A stretch of 64,000 bases of DNA from Niabella beijingensis. Its GTDB lineage: Bacteria; Bacteroidota; Bacteroidia; Chitinophagales; Chitinophagaceae. Within the stretch, counting starts at the first letter, position 1; each line of letters opens with the position of its first letter. The notes below the pieces were generated by a model. It searched no databases. It saw only the letters and a list, made by a program, of their open reading frames with translations, and was not told the origin of the DNA. This document shows positions 61,211-64,000 of this stretch, in pieces. A program made the translations under genes and the position numbers. Location: assembly GCF_020034665.1 (NCBI RefSeq), contig NZ_JAIQDI010000001.1, positions 496,001-560,000 on the forward strand, written 5' to 3'.

Positions 61211-62506
61211 ATGATAGCGAAAATTGGCAGAAGCGGAAATTTGTATGGAGCATTGGCGTACAATCAGCTCAAAGTGGAACATGAAAATGGGCAGATTTTG
61301 TTTACCAATAGGATAATTGAAACCACTAATGGTCATTACTCCGTTGCACAATTAGCCCAATCTTTTGCTCCTTACCTCATCGTAAACCGCAATACCGAAA
61401 AGCATACGTTGCATATTTCGCTCAATCCCGACCCGAATGATAAGGTTAGCGATGACAAGTTTCGGGAAATGGCAGAACAGTATATGCGGGAAATGGGCTA
61501 CGGGGAACAACCTTTTGTAGTATTCAAGCATACCGATATTGACCGCAGCCATATCCATATCGTATCAGTTTGTGTGGATGAAGAGGGTAAAAAGATCTCG
61601 GATAAGTTCGAGAAAATGCGGTCTATGAATGTATGCCGTGAACTTGAAAAGCAACACGGATTGATACCTGCAACGGATAAGGAGCATAAGCAGAATGAGC
61701 AGATTTTCCGTCCGGTAGATTATCATGCAGGCGACGTCAAGAGCCAGATTGCTTCAGTAGTCCGCCACCTGCCGAATTATTACCAATACCAGACTTTGGG
61801 CGAATACAATACCTTGCTTTCCCTTTTTAATATTACCACTGAAAAAGTTGAGGGAGAATTACACGGTAAGGCACAGCAGGGCTTGTTGTATATTCCCTTG
61901 AATGAAAAAGGCGAAAGAGCCGGGCATCCGTTCAAGGCTTCCCTTTTCGGGAAGAGTGCGGGGCTTCCTGCTTTGGAATTGCATTTTTCAAAATGCAAAA
62001 CAGCTTTGAAAGACAGCTCAACCAAACAAACCCTAAAATCCGCCATTACCATTGCCCTGAAAACTACCAGCGATGAGTTGAGCTTTAAAAAGCAGTTGGC
62101 AGAACAGGGCATTAACGTAGTAGTACGGAGGAATGATGCAAGGCGTATTTATGGAATGACATTTATAGACCACAATTCCAAAACCGTTTGGAACGGTTCC
62201 CGTTTAGCAAAGGAACTTTCAGCCAACATTTTCAATGACTATTGGAATAAGAATATTCAACCAGAAGTAAAAGAGCCCGCAGTGAATCAATCAAAAAAAA
62301 CATACGCAAAAGATATCGAAGATCTGCCTTCAGAAAAACCACATCATTTATTCGACTTCCTCAATACAGAGCCTATCCCTGAGAAACATGAAGACGGTTT
62401 GATTGAGGCATTGGGTGGTTTGCTTCCCGAAGCCCAGGGTGAAGATTACGAAGAACAGGATTTTGCCAACAAGATGAAGAAGAAAAGAAAAAGAGGTTTG
62501 CACTAA
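61211..62506 (+). CDS. mobB: Relaxase MobB
   Basis: A 431-residue relaxase of the CTnDOT MobB kind. MIAKIGRSGNLYGALAYNQL holds the probable catalytic Tyr, HTLHISLNPDP and FKHTDIDRSHIHIVS the metal-binding His residues, and VVRRNDARRIYGMTFIDH the later motif shared with the first relaxase. The usual next gene, the coupling protein MobC, is absent: a host-type hydrolase gene follows. This copy of the element is therefore incomplete here. Confidence 0.92.
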   Translation: MIAKIGRSGNLYGALAYNQLKVEHENGQILFTNRIIETTNGHYSVAQLAQSFAPYLIVNRNTEKHTLHISLNPDPNDKVSDDKFREMAEQYMREMGYGEQPFVVFKHTDIDRSHIHIVSVCVDEEGKKISDKFEKMRSMNVCRELEKQHGLIPATDKEHKQNEQIFRPVDYHAGDVKSQIASVVRHLPNYYQYQTLGEYNTLLSLFNITTEKVEGELHGKAQQGLLYIPLNEKGERAGHPFKASLFGKSAGLPALELHFSKCKTALKDSSTKQTLKSAITIALKTTSDELSFKKQLAEQGINVVVRRNDARRIYGMTFIDHNSKTVWNGSRLAKELSANIFNDYWNKNIQPEVKEPAVNQSKKTYAKDIEDLPSEKPHHLFDFLNTEPIPEKHEDGLIEALGGLLPEAQGEDYEEQDFANKMKKKRKRGLH

Positions 62507-62629
62507 TGGACTGTATATCGGTAATTATTAAATATTCTTATATTAAAAAAAGCTCTATTTACAAAGAAATAAAGCCTTAAATTTTCAATTTACACGATTA
62601 CTGAAATGATATTTGTTTTGTACTTTATA

Positions 62630-63518
62630 TTACTGCATCAAGAAATTAATCATTAATTCAGCTGTTTCATTTGGTTTTTCAGAAAGTATAAAATGTCCGC
62701 AATCTTCTATTTTTTTTAATTGTAGATTGGTTGCAGTATTGGGCAACGACATTTGTAACAGGTCATATCCGCTTCCTCCAATTCCAATTACAGGGATTTT
62801 AAGCTTATCATAGGTTTTACTATCTTCAATGTCTTTTGGAAATGCTTGATACCAAGCGTTTGACGCTCGGATAGCATTTTTATCATTATAAGCAGAGCTA
62901 TAAACAGCTTTATCAAAATCGCTTATGCTTTCCTGATCTTTCAATAGGTTTTTAAATAACCACTCAATAACAATATCCATTCGTCCCTCAAGTAGTTGTT
63001 CGGGCAGTTCTTTTACTTGATTAAATGCAAGCCACCAAGGATAGAGATAGTTTGCACCGAATACAGGTAACATTGGCAAATGATACATTCCTGTATCCGG
63101 ATGCGGGGTATCCAACATGATCAATTTAGCAGCAGTTTCTGGATGATTTACTGCAAAACTTAATGCTACGTGTGCACCGATGTCGTGTCCGCCAATGTAA
63201 ACCTTTTCAAATCCTAATTTTTTCACGAGTTCAAATATATCTTTGGCCATGTTTTTTTTCATAGCCATCTATTGGTTTGTCCGAATTTCCCATTCCTCTC
63301 ATTTCGACAACAATAACATGGTATTTAGTCGCAAGGATAGGCATTACCTTATGATATGCCCACCAGGTTTCGGGATAGCCCGGAATCAAAACTAAAGGCT
63401 CTCCTTGTCCACCCATTACATAATGGAGCTTTACGCCATTTACATCTGCATAATGGTTAGTGAAATTTGGAACTAATTTGATTAGCTCATCGGTGTGAGG
63501 ATTTTTGGTATTTATCAT
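62630..63518 (-). pseudogene. Alpha/beta hydrolase (epoxide hydrolase or haloalkane dehalogenase-like), frameshifted
   Basis: Two frames, 63231-63518 and 62630-63268, form one alpha/beta hydrolase of about 295 residues. The first has LVLIPGYPETWWAYHKVMP and VIVVEMRGMGNSDKP, the second the nucleophile elbow YIGGHDIGAHVAL (Asp nucleophile) and the late His in DCGHFI. The frames meet at a run of eight A (minus strand, 63252-63259). Seven A would give GYEKNMAKDIFELV in one frame, as expected for the family. Natural slippage or a sequence error can explain it. It is divergent from a merR gene that probably controls it. Confidence 0.8.
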
Positions 63519-63609
63519 ATTAAAAAAGCATTGGTATTAAAATCAAAATTATTTAACTATCTCAAATCTGTACAACACGATAATTGTTTGATTGCCAGCT
63601 TGTGATAAA

Positions 63610-63645
63610 CAAAAGTAGGAACTAATTTTACAACACACAAGTATG
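63610..63645 (-). promoter_or_regulatory. Hydrolase promoter with MerR-type palindrome
   Basis: On the minus strand TACTTTTG (63610-63617) is an exact TAnnTTTG box, with a TTG about 20 bases upstream. Just beyond is a perfect palindrome CAGTATACTG (63630-63645 region, within ATGCAGTATACTGTAT). MerR regulators bind such palindromes near or between promoter elements, and the merR gene lies directly on the other side. Confidence 0.5.
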
Positions 63646-63685
63646 CAGTATACTGTATGGTTTATATTTTTAATATATTTAACAA

Positions 63686-64000
63686 ATGAAATTAATAAAT
63701 CAACTTTCCAAGGAAACAGGTATCCCGATTGGAACAATACGTTTCTATGAAAAAAGCGGGCTTTTTAGTGGAGAAACAAAAAAGGAAGTAACCACTAATA
63801 ATTATGTTTATTATGGAGATGAAGTTGTAGAAAAGCTTAGGTTTATACAAATGGCAAAAGCCGTTGGGTTCACATTGTCAGAAATAAAGGAAGTTATCGA
63901 TGTTTGGTATAAAAAAGAGCTTTCACAAAAAGCACAAATTCAAGTTCTTGATCTCAAATTAGCACAAATCGATCAAAAAATAAAAGAATTAAAGACAATG
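63686..64000 (+). CDS. MerR family regulator, 3' end beyond window
   Basis: 105 codons from ATG 63686 to the window edge. MKLINQLSKETGIPIGTIRF is the winged-helix start (YEKSGLF follows), NNYVYYGDEVVEKLRFIQMA the wing region, AVGFTLSEIKEVI the dimer helix start, and the last 30 residues the long coiled coil. Effector-binding Cys residues would lie beyond the window. It is divergent from the hydrolase and likely controls it. Confidence 0.88.
   Translation, partial: MKLINQLSKETGIPIGTIRFYEKSGLFSGETKKEVTTNNYVYYGDEVVEKLRFIQMAKAVGFTLSEIKEVIDVWYKKELSQKAQIQVLDLKLAQIDQKIKELKTM

Overview
The window reads as a member of the Bacteroidota, most likely Chitinophagaceae-like. The evidence is the lack of Shine-Dalgarno spacing, promoter boxes of the TAnnTTTG type, a DUF4249 lipoprotein, many SPII lipoproteins, an ATP-type PEP carboxykinase, and two mobilisation modules of the Bacteroides CTnDOT kind (ParA/DUF3408/TraD and MobA/MobB/MobC). 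No rRNA, tRNA, CRISPR array or intact insertion sequence was seen.

Layout. (1) 1-4.6 kb: the end of a secreted protein gene, then a minus-strand run of accessory genes (DUF2971-like, Nmad2, HNH nuclease, three unknowns) that looks like a small defence-type cluster. (2) 4.9-14.4 kb: host-type genes: DUF4249 lipoprotein, TetR regulator, alpha-oxoamine synthase, small lipoprotein, two tandem subtilisin-like lipoproteins, pckA. Short ACCA-NN-TGGT palindromes recur around the tetR gene. (3) 14.6-26.4 kb: DNA-repair district: RadC/JAB-like proteins (two without the metal site), LigD without a phosphoesterase domain, a DnaE-type polymerase plus DinB transcribed together, and a convergent SRAP/YedK operon. 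A hairpin-rich gap before dnaE holds a likely small zinc-ribbon gene and a possible structured RNA. (4) 26.4-38.8 kb: a mobilisable element: SSB, DUF6908, RadC, a frameshifted DUF3560 gene, several unknown small genes, an AbiH phage-defence gene, primase-like protein, oriT-like hairpin, MobA-type accessory protein, relaxase and coupling protein.

(5) 38.8-47.4 kb: the most interesting segment. On the minus strand lie a LicC-like nucleotidyltransferase, a LicD-like protein, a double GT25 glycosyltransferase, a stand-alone C39 peptidase, two paralogous proteins with a double-glycine leader, a Gly-Ser tract and a C-terminal JAB-like motif (each followed by a small secreted or lipoprotein gene), and a GT11 fucosyltransferase. 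I read this as an exported, possibly glycosylated or phosphocholine-decorated effector system. It is bounded by the coupling-protein gene on one side and by a second, decayed 141-nt copy of that gene's 3' end on the other.

(6) 47.9-58.1 kb: a type I restriction operon whose hsdM lacks its N-terminal part, with a two-gene CBASS (HNH-SAVED effector plus CD-NTase) inserted between hsdM and hsdS, and a DUF3010-like protein plus Ser/Thr kinase between hsdS and hsdR. (7) 58.1-62.5 kb: the transfer-gene end of a second conjugative element (TraD, DUF3408, ParA, oriT-like hairpin, MobA, MobB). (8) 62.6-64 kb: a frameshifted alpha/beta hydrolase and a divergent MerR regulator.

All family names rest on motifs read by eye; no database search was run.
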